Assembly (NCBI GenBank): GCA_002794775.1
Contig: NBAY01000017.1
Span: 434,001-498,000, forward strand
DNA from: Porodaedalea pini
Taxonomy: Eukaryota; Basidiomycota; Agaricomycetes; Hymenochaetales; Hymenochaetaceae
Direction: 5' to 3'
DNA length: 64,000 nt
The notes under the pieces were generated by a model. That model saw nothing but the letters and a program-made list of their open reading frames with translations. It was not told the DNA's origin and searched no databases. The translations under genes were made by a program, and so were the position numbers. This document shows, in pieces, positions 32,712-44,502 of the stretch (within the stretch, counting starts at the first letter, position 1; each line of letters opens with the position of its first letter).

Positions 32712-34858
32712 TCAACCAAATACGTCGACAGCTGTGAGACGTAGGCCGTCAAGGATAGTATGAAACTTCATTATCTTAGTCCTTCGTTCTTCGAGGACCT
32801 GCAGCTGCGATGGCGTCGGTGGGTGCGCGAGGAGCGCAAAAATGTAATTCTTCATGTGTCCTGCATGGTCGAGGCGAATCTCGATATGGTTTTCGTCTAC
32901 AAATGGCGTGATATCGACTAGATTCTCGTCCGTTGTCTGTGAAAAGCTGCTTAGTTGCGTCGTACCGCATAATAGAAGCCTATAGTTGACAAACCTGGAG
33001 AGGAGGTGCGAGAAAAAGCCTGGATATCCCTATATCAGCAGAGAGTCTGGCATTCGTTGGCCATGATGGTGTCAACCCCAGTAAAACCGAGGTGATGAAC
33101 TCGCCGTTTTCATTCTCGAGGTTCAAGCCAGTCTCAAGCACATCTGCCACCTTGTAACAGGCCAAAGACAGACAAATGCTGTTAGAGGAATCCCTGTATA
33201 GTCCTTGTCAGTTATCCATTGTATTGATTCGTTGGGTCGCGAAGGATTACCCCTCATGCTGATCGCGTGTCTGCCAACACGCAAGCAGATCTTTTTGATC
33301 AGACGTTAGTTCAAACTCCATCGTGACAACATCACCAGCATCTCTCCCCAAATCAATGGAGGCAAAGACAACGGTATTTGGACCGAATATACTTTTTGGA
33401 GCTTTCTCCGGGCTGCCAGGATCGCCACTGCGACACCCATTAGCCTTGAGAAATTCTTCATCCGTCGAAATGATAGGGGGGAGGCGAGGAGCTTGATTGG
33501 AAACATCTTGAGACTTGAGAGAAGATCCTCCCTCACATTCTTGCTCACTAGTACCATCGATAAGGTCGGGGCCACTTGTCTCCGTTGCTCTAGCTGCGTT
33601 GAAAAAGAGATGAGTGACATCGATACATGTTATGGCGCAAAAACTTACAGTCATCGACATCCATTGCTTCTGTGTGCGCTTCTTCCGCACTGGCGTCTTC
33701 TAACTGAGCGGAACGACGAACTTCGTCAGAAACCTTCGCTTCTATTCCGATCGTGTCTGCGCAGGGACGACCTTGCGCGCCTTCTTCCAGGACGGGAGGT
33801 TCATGAGAAAGCGCTATATGGTACGAACGACTATTGGTGCCAACCGAAACCGGCAATTGGAGTTGCGAGCCCGAGGCTGGTGGACTATGCCTAACCTGGG
33901 CCCGCGGCTCAAAGTCGTGCTGCGTTCTTTCTTCCTGGTCTAAAGATATGTCCATCGGAATACTCATATCAGATGATAAAGGCCCAATCTCAGAAAGGAG
34001 TCGGGGTTGCTCCACGGGCTTTGACTGTTCTACCCACGATAGATCTGGCCTAAGGCTCACAGCAATATCGGCGTCACTGAGGCCAGTGGCTGTTACTGTA
34101 TCGGCTTGTTCACTTCGAAATGGTGGGGGTTCTGAAGTAGAATTGGGATCCGACACCTCAACGACTTCCTTCGTCGCGGTTTCAGTGCTACTGTCAACGA
34201 CGGAGACGGATACAAGATCGACCGGCAGCGAAGGGCTTCCATGCTCCTCCTTGACTGCAGTCGGCGAACCAACAGAGACACAAGGTTCTGAAGCTTTGCG
34301 CTGTCTCGATGAGTACCAATTCAAGTCCTCCTGTAATAGCGTAGAATTAACTAGTGCGGCCCTCCCAAGCTTAGGTTTTTTCTTTGTTTTGACAGCCGGT
34401 CTAGAAACTGTTTCCTTCCCGGGTGGTATCACTTCATCTGCGGTACTCTTCAGAGTTGCCGTGGGAGAAAGGATCACTGTGGGAGGGTCTATGGGTGATT
34501 TTTTGACAAAAGAGTTGGATCGGGTATCGATTGATTGACCAGGCTCGGAAGGCAAAGGAAGCACATGCGACAAATATTCAGCTGGTGCAGTACTCACGTC
34601 CGGTGGCCGTGGAAGAACAAGGGTGGAAGGAGCCGTTACTTGTAGAGGACTAGTTGTGGAAGAAGATGTCGTTTCCTTCATGCCTGCAGCACTGCTTAGC
34701 AGTACTAACGGTGGGATTTCTTGGGGCAGCCCTTCACACTGCTCAGGTCGAGTTTCCGATGAGTTCGCTGGAGGAATAGAGAGTGATGAAACCGTTGATC
34801 CACCTCGAGCAGGATCTGTAGGTTGATGTGACACAACCTTTGATCCGTTCTGTGCCAT
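32712..34858 (-). CDS. Large conserved hypothetical with C-terminal beta-rich module
   Basis: Four minus-strand exons keep frame: 34858-33649 (ATG at 34858), 33593-33251, 33193-32995 and 32936-32712; 658 residues. The first 400 residues are low complexity (Ser, Pro, Glu), with a basic 'KTKKKPKLGRAAL' patch. The C-terminal 190 residues are beta-rich: 'NTVVFASIDLGRDAG', 'ICLSLACYKVADV', 'ENLVDITPFVDENHIEIRL' and 'NYIFALLAHPPTPSQ'. This arrangement parallels the C-terminal half of the gene at 18062-19114, indicating two diverged members of one family in the window. I do not recognise a named domain; the DIT-containing block is faintly like the segment preceding SP-RING domains in PIAS-type proteins. 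A nuclear location is plausible from the basic patch. Confidence 0.7.
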
Positions 34859-34925
34859 ATCTACTTGAGGCCTATTTTCCTCATCAGTCAATCATTTGTA
34901 TTTCATGAACAGAGGAGATGTTATA

Positions 34926-35600
34926 CTACTTTGGCTGTGTCTGTTTATTGAGAACACTTGACTCAGAAGCCGACGACTTTCGATTGGTTTCTAGCTTCGT
35001 TGACTCTGATGACCGAAATGGTGCAACTGTGATGGAAGAAAACAGCTCTTTAAGTTCTTCTAGAGTGCAATGTTTACTTAAAAAATGCAGACGCCACGTT
35101 AATATCAAGAATCCTCACCTTTCAGCGGATGGTCATTTTCGAAAATGCCAGTCCGAGCGTGGTCCAGAACAGTCTTGATCAGGCGAGTATAAGCCGCTGC
35201 ACGAGCCTTCAGCTCAGGTGGAAATGGCCGACCACAGTGGAAGGGAATACCGGAATTCGCCAACCGAGTGAGAGTCGCTCTTGCAGTCTGTGTTCATCAT
35301 CGACGGACGTCAGTAGGGATGCTTACGATGGGCTTGAGCTTATGAACACTACTTTGCAGATGCTACCGATCTGTAAACGATAGTAAATCAGTAGAGTCAA
35401 GATGAACGCGAAAAGTCGCAGCCGCTTACGAAAGGCCGAGCTTCGGGGTAGTACGCCTCTCGTCTCTCGACGAATGATCTTACTTTATCTGCAGCGCCAA
35501 CGAACGCAGATTCATCGTCTGAGGCAAGTCTTTTCTCGATGCTCTTGAAGATCTTCTCATTTCTACTTTTTAGGGCAGGATTTGAGAGTGCACTGGACAT
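34926..35600 (-). CDS. Small conserved-looking hypothetical protein
   Basis: Four minus-strand exons keep frame: 35600-35430 (ATG at 35600), 35370-35353, 35287-35119 and 35059-34926; 163 residues. It is mostly helical and charged ('EKIFKSIEKRLASDD', 'ADKVRSFVERREAYY', 'ELKARAAAYTRLIKTVLDHA'), with 'ANSGIPFHCGRPFPP' in the middle and a Ser-rich tail. Exon 2 is only 18 nt. The start codon is 170 bp from that of POLD3 on the other strand, so the two probably share a promoter. That spacer contains MCB-related 'tacgcgcgt' and 'aacgcgaca'. I recognise no family; the consistent splicing pattern is the main support. Confidence 0.6.
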
Positions 35601-35770
35601 GCAGATCCGGAGATACGTATGGATCGCTGGGAACCTTGTAAGGGTGAAAAGTGAAAACGCCCAAAATGTGATCCCTAACGTGGGAATTTTACATACGCGC
35701 GTGGGCCACTTGAGCGGCGCGAACGCGACACGAAGTACAACTAGTTGAACTACTGCAACGTTCGAACCTC

Positions 35771-37824
35771 ATGACAGACTCTGAAATCAATTCGTATCTC
35801 GAAAGGGAGATATTCAAGAATAGAGGCATTGTAAGCTACAGCTTTCAAACCTAGATCTTGTTTGACAAATTACTCGCAGGTGACCTTCAGGTTGTTGAGT
35901 CGCAAGCTTTCTATACACGTTAATGCGGCCAAGAAGTTAGTATTATACGCGTTTTCGTAACGTCAGACCACTGTCTAATCGTTCGGCAGTGTACTTGCAT
36001 CATTCTACTCGCAGAAACGCGAAAATGCGCAACCGATTTATGCAACGTTCTGGCTGTCTGGAGAACCGACAGGTCGATCGACGAACGGGACTAGTGATGA
36101 CATGGAGGTGGATAGCGAAAATGGGAAAGATTGGCTGACACGCAAGATCTTTATTGTTGGCGAGGAGGATCTTGAAAGTGCGTGAATGCGCCAAGGGTTT
36201 TTGTCTGTCTCCCACTTTATCAACGATCTCTTAGGCGTGAGGGCGACATTCAGCAAGATACACGCGCTTCATGTGTACTCATTATCCGCCATTCCTCTGA
36301 GTGTGAGTGCATGACTTATTTGCTTCCTTTGTTTCATTAATTGTTTGCCGTTAGAATGCATCGCAGCTATGCGGACCTTCCCAAGAGATACGCGAAATGG
36401 ACAGGGCAGGCGGCGATGATTTGGCGCGGACAGTAGGTAAAGTCACCAGTCGGGAAGTCAAGGTATGTTAAAGGATCGTTCTCACTTTGGAGAGAACTGA
36501 GTTTATATGGATCGTAGCGTGGTATAGCAGTCAAAAAGTCAATAAAGGCTTCACCCTCGATCAAACCCCAGGCGTCTACCCCATCTCTCACCAAACCCAA
36601 ACCTGAAGAAAAGCCTCGGGAAAAGCTGAAGCCACATCATTCTCTAGATGTTGCCGAGGAAGGAAAACCTAAGGCCTCGGGCAAGCTGAATTGGGCCAAA
36701 GCAAAGCCGAATGATGTCGAGAAGGAATCGCCTGGTTCCAAAATCTCTTCTAAGAAAGAAGAGCCGAAAGAGGAGCCTATTATTGACAATAGAGAGAAGG
36801 TATGATGCTGTGCACTCTACTGAAGCGTGATTGTTGCTTACAATCATCAAAGCGTGGAACAAAGAGGAAGTCGATCGTCACGTCTCAGCTGCGAGGGCGA
36901 GAGGAGGAGGAAGTAGAAGAGGAGGAAAAGGGCGAGAAATTGAGGAACAACCCAGCATATTCGATCAAGGCAGTTAAAGAAGATGCCTCGGCTGTGACTC
37001 GTGTCAAGAAAGGTGTGATCTTGTCAGACGACGACGACGAGCAGATAGTAGTGAAGGCAAGGAACTCTGGCAGAGGAAAGGCAAAGGCCTCGGATGATTC
37101 AGATACTGAGCGAAGCGTCCGTGCGATGATGGACATTGATGATTGTACGAGCTTCCTATGTCCTAGCCTTTTGTCTCTCACTGAAGCCTCTGAACTTTTG
37201 TGTTGTAAAGCGGACGTCATAAAAGCATCGAGGTCTTCAATCCATACAGTTCCAAATGAAGATGAGGATGAAGAACCACCTGCTACAGATCATGTCGATT
37301 CAGCGATGGACGAGGACTCAGAGGATCCAGCTCCGAAAGCAAAGCCGCGCAAACGCAAGCAAAAGAAGGTGGTTCCGATAGGGCGAAACGGCCTGAGGAA
37401 GAAGCGTGTTGTGAAAAGCAAGACGGACTTCGATGAGAAGGGTTATATGGGTCAGTGGACGATATCCTCTCCTGTTGGCGCAAGGGCTGACATCAATTTG
37501 TTAGTAACTGTGGATTACTCGTCGTATGAGTCAGTTGACGAAGACGAGGAGGAGGCAGCAATGGGTGACACGAAATCGCGGTCGAAACTCAAGTCAACGA
37601 CCGTACAGAAGACACCAGCTGTAAAGAAAGGCGACATGTCTGCGTTAGAATCAGACACCAAGGCACATGTGCGTGGCCAAAGTCCTGTGCCTGTGACAGC
37701 GAAGAAGTCAGAAGTCAAGAAATCTTCAGCAAAGCCACCTATACCGAAAGGACGTCAATCAAACGGCTCTCAAAAGAGCTTGGCAAGTTTCTTTGGTTCT
37801 GGAGGCGGGAAAGCAAAGAAGTGA
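35771..37824 (+). CDS. POLD3: DNA polymerase delta subunit 3 (POLD3/Cdc27-like)
   Basis: Nine exons keep frame: 35771-35830, 35880-35935, 35990-36177, 36235-36302, 36355-36462, 36518-36799, 36853-37144, 37211-37450 and 37505-37824; 537 residues. The N-terminal part has the POLD3 pattern 'VTFRLLSRKLSIHVNAAKN', 'ATFWLSGE' and 'IHALHVYSLS'. The middle is lysine/glutamate-rich. Near the end 'DFDEKGYMVTVDYSSYESV' matches the Cdc27 conserved block. The protein finishes with 'QKSLASFFG' (residues 521-529), a PCNA-interacting PIP box. The subunit links polymerase delta to PCNA during lagging-strand synthesis and repair. The assignment rests on the PIP box, the preceding block and overall layout. Confidence 0.88.
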
Positions 37825-38936
37825 CCTGTAACCGCGTACACACTGTAACAACCCCTTTTTCTTAGATTTCTGCATAGCGACGAGCTAGGACTCGCGTGAG
37901 TACTCCTTACTCCTTTCTCACGATTGAAGGTGCTTAACTCCAAAATGTCCTCGGTTACATACTTGAGAGAAGCTAGCGTGAATCCTAGGTGATTCGTGTC
38001 AGTCACCAAAGCGAACGATAGTGCATTTCAAGTAGCTCCCGTTTTGGTACTTCGCGTTTGTACTCTTGTGTTATGAATCTCTTTAACTGCTTCGAATGTC
38101 TGATGGATAGACTTCGCAAGATCATTGCCTGCCCTTCAAGTCAAACCCTCATATTATCATCACTAGACGAAGTTCTAGACTTGTTAGACGACGTCCCGGT
38201 TGTGGCTGCGTGATAATGCCTCGTCTTCTGGCCGCCGCATTATTGCTAAAAATGTTGCATTTTCGACGTTTGCTGTTCCCGGGCCATCCACGGTGCTTTT
38301 CCTGTATCGCTGCTCATCAAAGATCGTTCCGCGTTGAGATGCAATGTTATGCACAGTCACGTTGTGGCGTTACCGCTAGGTATTTCAGTCTATCCAGCTT
38401 AAGAACTGCAATATTAATGACTCGAGAACGTCAAATGGGAAGCCGTAAGCGCTACATCACGGGATCTGCGTTACAAATAATCATCTAGTGGATCTGGTCC
38501 AAGCTTAGCCAGGTAAGTGCATATTCCGAACTAACTTCACGCAATGTGCTGAAGAACCATCTGAGTGACTGACAGGAGTCACCTATGTCAAATGCTCTGA
38601 AGAGCCCGTCTTGCATTGTTTTATGGACTACTGGATAGTGACAGCATAGTGTCGGCTTGTGACCAGGATTTTCGGGGTGCCTTCTTCATAAATGAGTAGG
38701 TCTATTAGCAAAACTCTCGCGGAACGCATTTTGCACACAAAGACGAACGCCACACCTTTGCAAGACTCCCAGATTTGCGCGAAATAGGGAAAAGGCGCCA
38801 AGAATAAGGGAGACTGGCTATAAATGTCCAGTGGCTCTTACGGAAATGCCATGTTGAATCGGGATCTCTTCTTCCACCAGCACGCCTTGTCTTCAGCATA
38901 GCAACTCAGGTATCTAAACTTACTCACAACGAACTA
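37825..38936. other. Intergenic region, 1.1 kb
   Basis: No recognisable coding sequence between POLD3 and gene C. Short frames show no family signature. The promoter of gene C is expected near the right end. Confidence 0.5.
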
Positions 38937-41900
38937 ATGCCAGTGGAACCCGAAAATGGGCACACGCTAAGGCGACGAAAATCGCATGGTAATTTGAGAA
39001 ACAACTCGACAAGCACTCGTAACGGTTCTCCAGCATCAAGCAAGTCGTCGCAGAGCTTCGGGCAGCGCGTGGCGCCAACACGAACGGCACCCAATGGTTA
39101 TTATATGTCAGGTGCTCGGAACGCAGGCTCTACGATATCGAGTCGCTCATCGACAGGCTCAGCGCATATATCGGGATTGAAACGGGCCGATCGCACAACA
39201 TCGTTGGTATCCACTGACAGTTCTAAATATTCACCTCGGAGCCCACAGTCTATAATATCAGAAGGGTCGACGGACTCGGCGAACCCGCAACCTAAGTACA
39301 TTCGACGGCAGCACCCGTGACACCACGTGCTCGACACTTAAGGCCTAAGTCCTCGGTAGAATCGGTAGACGGTGGCGTCCGCCTGTCTTCAACGGTGGAG
39401 GGACTCAGGCGCGAAGGCTCAAAGAAGCAGCGTCCTATTTCAAGAGAAGTGAGCAATGGGTCTCGTTCCAGTGCGTATCCCATTAGCAATCCTCCGATCT
39501 CCCTAGGACGCGAAAATACGACCAGAAGTAGTCACTCTGGTTCGCACGCTGTTGATGACACAAGCACGGACTCTTCCGTTTCTTCGATCAGGTCATATGA
39601 TGATCATGGTGTACGGAATAAATTATTTGGCTCTAAAACAAAACGTGAGGGTGGTCTATCCAACGCCGAGGCCAAGAAAAAGAAGAAAGACAAGCGCGAG
39701 CGCATTAAGGAGGTGGGTCTATCATTTTTGCTGGCAGTATACGTACAGAATGATATTGATCCTATTCGAATTGATTCAACTATACTTTAGCGCGTTATAG
39801 AAAACGTCAAGTCTGTAGTTGAAATAGTCAAGCCTATCGCTCACGATACAATAGAACTCGGCGCCGCATATGGCAGAATGGTTCCGCACATCTCTACGTT
39901 CCTGGCGCCCGCTGCAATCATTGCTCTATGGGCGTGGGACTCGCTGCAGTATGTTCAAGTACGTGTATTACTCTCATGATAAGATTTGCACATTCCTTCA
40001 TCGTTCTCTTTATCAAGACAAACCAAGAAACTTGCGAGAATCTTCTTGAGCAAGCCACAGAGCAGCATCAAATACTGATCGAGCTCGTTCGAAAATGTTT
40101 GCAAGTTGCTGATATTATTATGCCCGACGGCAATGAGAGCAATATAAACTTTCTCTCGGAAGCTCTGGATAAACACAAGGAGTAAGTTCCTGTCATTTCC
40201 ATTAATCGAAGTCACTCATCTTTTTCGATTCTCAATCTTTGTAAAACAATGCAGGACTTGCCAGGCTGTATATGATTCCGTCTTGGTGCAAAAAAATAAA
40301 ACCTATTTTAAACGCTTCTTAAACAGAAAGGAAATAGGTGATGATATACTTGCAGGTGCCAAACACAAGCTTGAACGCGCGAAAAATGCGTACATGGTGG
40401 GTTGTAGAAGTTACTATCTGGAGGTGCACTCAGCTGATTGACTTGGTTACTTTCTTGACCATGTTACACAGGAAGCATCTCACCATGAATTGGGTCCTTG
40501 CAGTTTCGGCCCAAAAGATTTAAAAGAGATACGCGAAGAATCAAGACGAGATAAGCAACAGCATGAAGTAACCCAGAATCTCAAAAACCAGAAGGATGAG
40601 GCCGAGTGGGAGAAGAAGAGGCTGGAAACTCAATTACAATCACACGGGCTGAAAGAGGAGAGGAGAGCTGAAAGTCTTAGGATTAGGTGGAGTCATCGAG
40701 AGATACTAGTCAAAGGAATTCCAGAACCTACTAGGCATCCTTTGAGTCGTATTCCGTCAGGCACGTGCATTGACTACTTATAATGGTAATATGGGTAACT
40801 GAACGTAAACTTAACAGAAGAAGAACCGGAGACACAGACAGGGAATAGATCACAGGCAGAGAATAGACCGCGGACAGAGAATAGACCGCGGACAGAGAAT
40901 GGACCACAGGCAGAGAACACATCGGGGACAGAGAAGAGTCCAGAGAATAAACCACAGGCAGGAAATAACCGACATTCACCTGAGGAACTTGTGATGCCCT
41001 CGAGCAGCAAACTCAGTGACAAAAAAATAGGATCGAGGGCAAAAAGAAAAAAATGCGAAATCATTGTGGATCCGTCCATTCATACGGATATCTCTCGCCA
41101 CCTTGATGCTTCTCTTTACCAAAGCAAACTGCAGCATAGTTTCCCCGTAGCCTGTGAGTACGCATCCGCATCACTTGTTCGTCGATATTCTTGATGTCGC
41201 CTTAATCATACAGTGACTCAGGCCCTATGGACTCCAACAGTCGTGAAGGTTGGCTTTGTGGGGTTCATAGACGAGACACATGGCGAATTTAAGTTTCTTT
41301 TCGACGCAAGAAAAATTGCAAATCATCAGAAGACTTATAGCGAGTTGGACAAACTCACTCCGCATCCGCGACACTGTAAAATAAAAATAGATGGCGTCCC
41401 GGCGCGCACTACTAACGGCCAAGATAGTCGCACAAGGGTCACGAACAGAGTTTTTACAATCCGAAAGCCCCAAAGCACGAAGGATCTAGCAGTCAGATTT
41501 GAACAGTCAATCAAAAAAACCCACCGGATGTTTAACTCGACTGCGAATGAGAGAGCCTTTCTTGTTGTTGATACGCCAAACTACCTACATTACAGAAACG
41601 AGGATCTCAGAGACATACAGCGGTGGTTCAATAAATCCATTGATAAAATCGCGAACGCTTTTGGGAAGACCAAAGATAAAATAATCCTAGGCGAGTGTAC
41701 TCAATTACAGCACACGAAGTGAAGTAACTCATGAGTTCACGGAAACACGTACTTTACTCTTTGCATGCAGTCACTGGAATATTGTCTGCGCGCAACTGGG
41801 GCCTACTGATTACTCGCAAAAAGATTGAACAACAAGTAAGTACTGTTTTTTTTTTGTATGTGATGTTCTTGCACAGTTCTAAGCTATGGGCCATCAGATT

Positions 41901-42116
41901 CATTTTTGCGAGTTTAATGGAGTCGAGAAGGGCAGTAGCTGGGGGGCTTACTCGATTGGGGAGGTGACAAACTTGGAGCCGGACAAAGACTATGTCAGCA
42001 AAGTTTCGCAATACGATCAGGGACGCGATGAGCACAACTACGACACTGTTCTTCTATCGAGGTTACGCTTCCCTCTCGAAAACGGAGTGCCTGCAGCTGA
42101 ATGTACACCTGAATAA
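38937..42116 (+). CDS. Gene C: MLKL-NTD-like protein with coiled coil, peptide repeats and shared C-terminal domain
   Basis: Ten exons keep frame: 38937-39295, 39343-39712, 39791-39958, 40018-40181, 40255-40396, 40472-40748, 40818-41153, 41214-41696, 41771-41839 and 41884-42116; 866 residues. Residues 1-243 are a Ser-rich leader ending in a poly-Lys stretch. Residues 244-401 form the helical domain also seen in genes A and B ('TIELGAAYGRMVPHI', 'IIALWAWDSLQYVQTNQ', 'KTYFKRFLNRKEI'). Residues 402-493 are a coiled coil, followed by a six-residue repeat array. Residues 606-866 match the C-terminal domain of gene B ('LRDIQRWFNKSIDKI' against 'TTPKRWFEANVDKIL', 'GILSARNWGLLI' against 'GTLDAPDYGLFV', 'SSWGAYS' against 'QKWGAFS'). 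There is no kinase domain. Exon boundaries at 40748 and 41839 were chosen to keep the downstream frame. Function is unknown. Confidence 0.75.
40836..40968 (+). repeat. 18-bp tandem repeats encoding a six-residue motif (gene C)
   Basis: About seven imperfect 18-nt units of the type 'aatagaccgcggacagag' in frame encode variants of N-R-P-R-T-E. The array sits between the coiled coil and the C-terminal domain, in the place occupied by the kinase in gene B. Two neighbouring units are identical, suggesting recent slippage. Confidence 0.8.
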
Positions 42117-42619
42117 GATATCTCGAAGTGAAATTGAGCTCTAGTGACACTTTACACATTTCACTATCGCTGTTGCTAGACGGCTAATTTATTATGAAAG
42201 GATGTAACTATATAAATTGTTGAAATAATGATACCGCCTGAATAGAACTATCTACTGGGACAGACACTTTCGAGTGCGATTTTCCGAGTCTAGTGGTGCG
42301 CGCACTAGTACTTAGAGTGAGTGATCAGCCGTTGCCAATATTAATATTGTCTAATCGGGTGATGGACCTACAGCATGACCCAGCGTGACGGTGTGTTTGA
42401 CGCAACTTTCGATCGGCAACGGCCCGGGCCAACTACGGCCAGACCCTCTAAAAGTACCTACCTTTACCACGAAATGTAGGTGTATTGGGTACACACAGCC
42501 AAAGCTTACTCCTAATAAGTCTTTTTACGTTCATGGAAGATGATACCTGGTTTTAAGACCTGCCAGTGGTGACGTTCTAACTGCTTTTCAAGTTCTTAGG
42601 ACAGATTGCCTCAGTGACG
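42117..42619. other. Intergenic region
   Basis: Holds the 3' end of gene C and the promoter of the PrpF gene. No coding sequence recognised. Confidence 0.4.
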
Positions 42620-43885
42620 ATGCTCAGAGGCATCTCCACGCGTGTCTTACGACGGAGTTGGAGCTTAAATGCTGTGTCGCATTCCATGACATCGCTCTCT
42701 ATGGTCCCGAATCCGCTGCCAGCTACGTTTCTCCGCGGAGGCACATCCAAGGGCATCTACCTCAAACGAGAGCACTTGTCTAACGACCGCGCAGACTGGG
42801 CGCCTATTTTTCTCGGTATCATGGGGTCGCCCGACCCCGAACACGGCCGGCAGCTGAACGGAATGGGCGGCGGCGTGTCAAGCCTTTCAAAGATCTGCGT
42901 CGTCGGCCCGCCGTCTGACGCTCTGCGCGCACAGGGCTTTGACGTCGAGTACACCTTTTGCCAGGTCGGCATCCGCGATGCCGTCTTGGACTATTCAGGC
43001 AACTGCGGAAACCTTTCAAGTATGATCGGAGTGTTCGCAGTCGACGAGGGTATCTGTGCGCCTCGCATTGCAGCGGCGACGCCGAACGTCGGAGTCGTCC
43101 GTGCATACAACACGAATACCGAGAAGCGCGTCGATACAAGCTTTCCGGTATCGACCAAACATGGTAACACCGCAGTACTTGACCTGCCTCAGGCTTCAGT
43201 TGCAGGCGTCCCGGGCACGGCCTCGCGCATTGATCTCCATTTCGTCTCTCCAGCGGGGGCGAGGACGGGAAAGCTCCTCCCTTCCGGCAAGGGCATCGAT
43301 ACACTCATATTCAACTATGCAGGGGAAACTTGCTCAATTAGAGCCTCGCTCGTAGACGCGACGAACCCCACGGTCTTCGTGAGGTCTGAGGACCTTGCAA
43401 GCGTCCTGCACGCCCCGAACCACCTCGACCTAAACTACGCAGACCCGCTTGTGGAAGAATGCATCGAGGCTGTTCGGCAGAGCGGTGCGCGCGCTATGGA
43501 TCTTGACGCGTCAGCCAAAGCGCAGCCTAAGATCGCAGTACTCAGCCCGCCGCAGTCCGAGTCTCCTTCGGAATATCCACTTATCGTGGCACACGCGTTC
43601 TCTATGAGTGTCTTACACAAGGCGGTACCCATGACAGTCGGTCTATGTCTCGGCGTCGCCGCTCGCATAGAAGGTACTTTGCCATGGCAGCTGGCTGCGG
43701 GCGCTGACCAGAGACAACCCGGGCAAGATGAAGGGAACCGAAAATTTTCGACAGATCTTGTTAGGATCAGACACCCATCTGGCGGGGTTGATGTTGGCGC
43801 AGACTTTGGCGATGATGGGAGTGTGAAGAGCGCAAAAGTGGTTCGCACGGGAAAGCGCTTGATGAAGGGAGCTGTTTGGTGGTAA
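42620..43885 (+). CDS. PrpF-family protein (methylaconitate-type isomerase)
   Basis: Single exon, 421 residues, starting at ATG 42620. The PrpF/DUF453 pattern is clear: 'ATFLRGGTSKGIY', 'MGSPDPEHGRQLNGMGGG', 'SSLSKICVV', 'QVGIRDAVLDYSGNCGN', 'AGETCSIRASLVDATNP', 'PMTVGLCLGVAARI' and 'IRHPSGGVDVG'. Members share the diaminopimelate-epimerase fold and isomerise aconitate-like acids, for example in the methylcitrate cycle. The first 20 residues are basic and Ser-rich with no acidic residue ('MLRGISTRVLRRSWSLN'), suggesting import into mitochondria. A second Met at codon 25 or 29 could also start a cytosolic form. It is intronless, unlike all its neighbours, which hints at retroposition or transfer but proves neither. 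Confidence 0.88.
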   Translation: MLRGISTRVLRRSWSLNAVSHSMTSLSMVPNPLPATFLRGGTSKGIYLKREHLSNDRADWAPIFLGIMGSPDPEHGRQLNGMGGGVSSLSKICVVGPPSDALRAQGFDVEYTFCQVGIRDAVLDYSGNCGNLSSMIGVFAVDEGICAPRIAAATPNVGVVRAYNTNTEKRVDTSFPVSTKHGNTAVLDLPQASVAGVPGTASRIDLHFVSPAGARTGKLLPSGKGIDTLIFNYAGETCSIRASLVDATNPTVFVRSEDLASVLHAPNHLDLNYADPLVEECIEAVRQSGARAMDLDASAKAQPKIAVLSPPQSESPSEYPLIVAHAFSMSVLHKAVPMTVGLCLGVAARIEGTLPWQLAAGADQRQPGQDEGNRKFSTDLVRIRHPSGGVDVGADFGDDGSVKSAKVVRTGKRLMKGAVWW

Positions 43886-44502
43886 CTCGACATGCTAAAG
43901 ATCTGTAGATCTTGTTCCGGGATGATATTTGATTCCTTGGTTAGTTTTTGTTTTTGCTACGGAATTAAATTCGGCTAAAAGTTCAATGAGAGCCACTGCC
44001 AATATATGCAGATAGTTACTGCAGTCGTCTGGTGCATTTGGTTCTACTACACGTAACAGCTAGGGCCAATGTGCCAGGGAACATGGCCACTAGCAATGTA
44101 ATATTTAGTCATTTTGAGCATTGCCACCACGCGAAGGGTAATAAATTAAATAATGTGAATATGATCAGCGCTGCGTTGGGACGCGTCTGTCTCCGAATTG
44201 GCATCTTAACATTCCACGTCGTCTCCTGCTTTCTCGTTGACTCCCAAATCTGTTTAACTTTTTCTCGCTGTACTCATTTCATTCGCTCAGGAGGATTCCC
44301 AAGTATCACAAATTTCCATATGTGACCTGCTCTGCTTTGACTCACTCACCCAGTTACGCACCCCGTAATTATTCGTCTCTATTTCCGTCTCCTTTGTTAC
44401 ATACAGCTCTGACGTGTGCGCGCCTCTGTACATAAATACAGCTCGACCTGATCTCGATCTTTGCCATCGACGACCACCACGACTATTTCTTCCGACCCTG
44501 CC
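43886..44502. other. Intergenic region upstream of gene B
   Basis: No coding sequence recognised. A TATA-like 'tacataaata' lies near 44430, about 70 bp before the gene B start. Confidence 0.4.

Noticed and set aside
40836..40968. CRISPR-like array
   Set aside because: Eukaryotic coding tandem repeat without spacers.
42819..43304. A 161-codon antisense frame across the PrpF gene
   Set aside because: Shadow of a high-GC coding frame; the sense strand has a well-conserved family.
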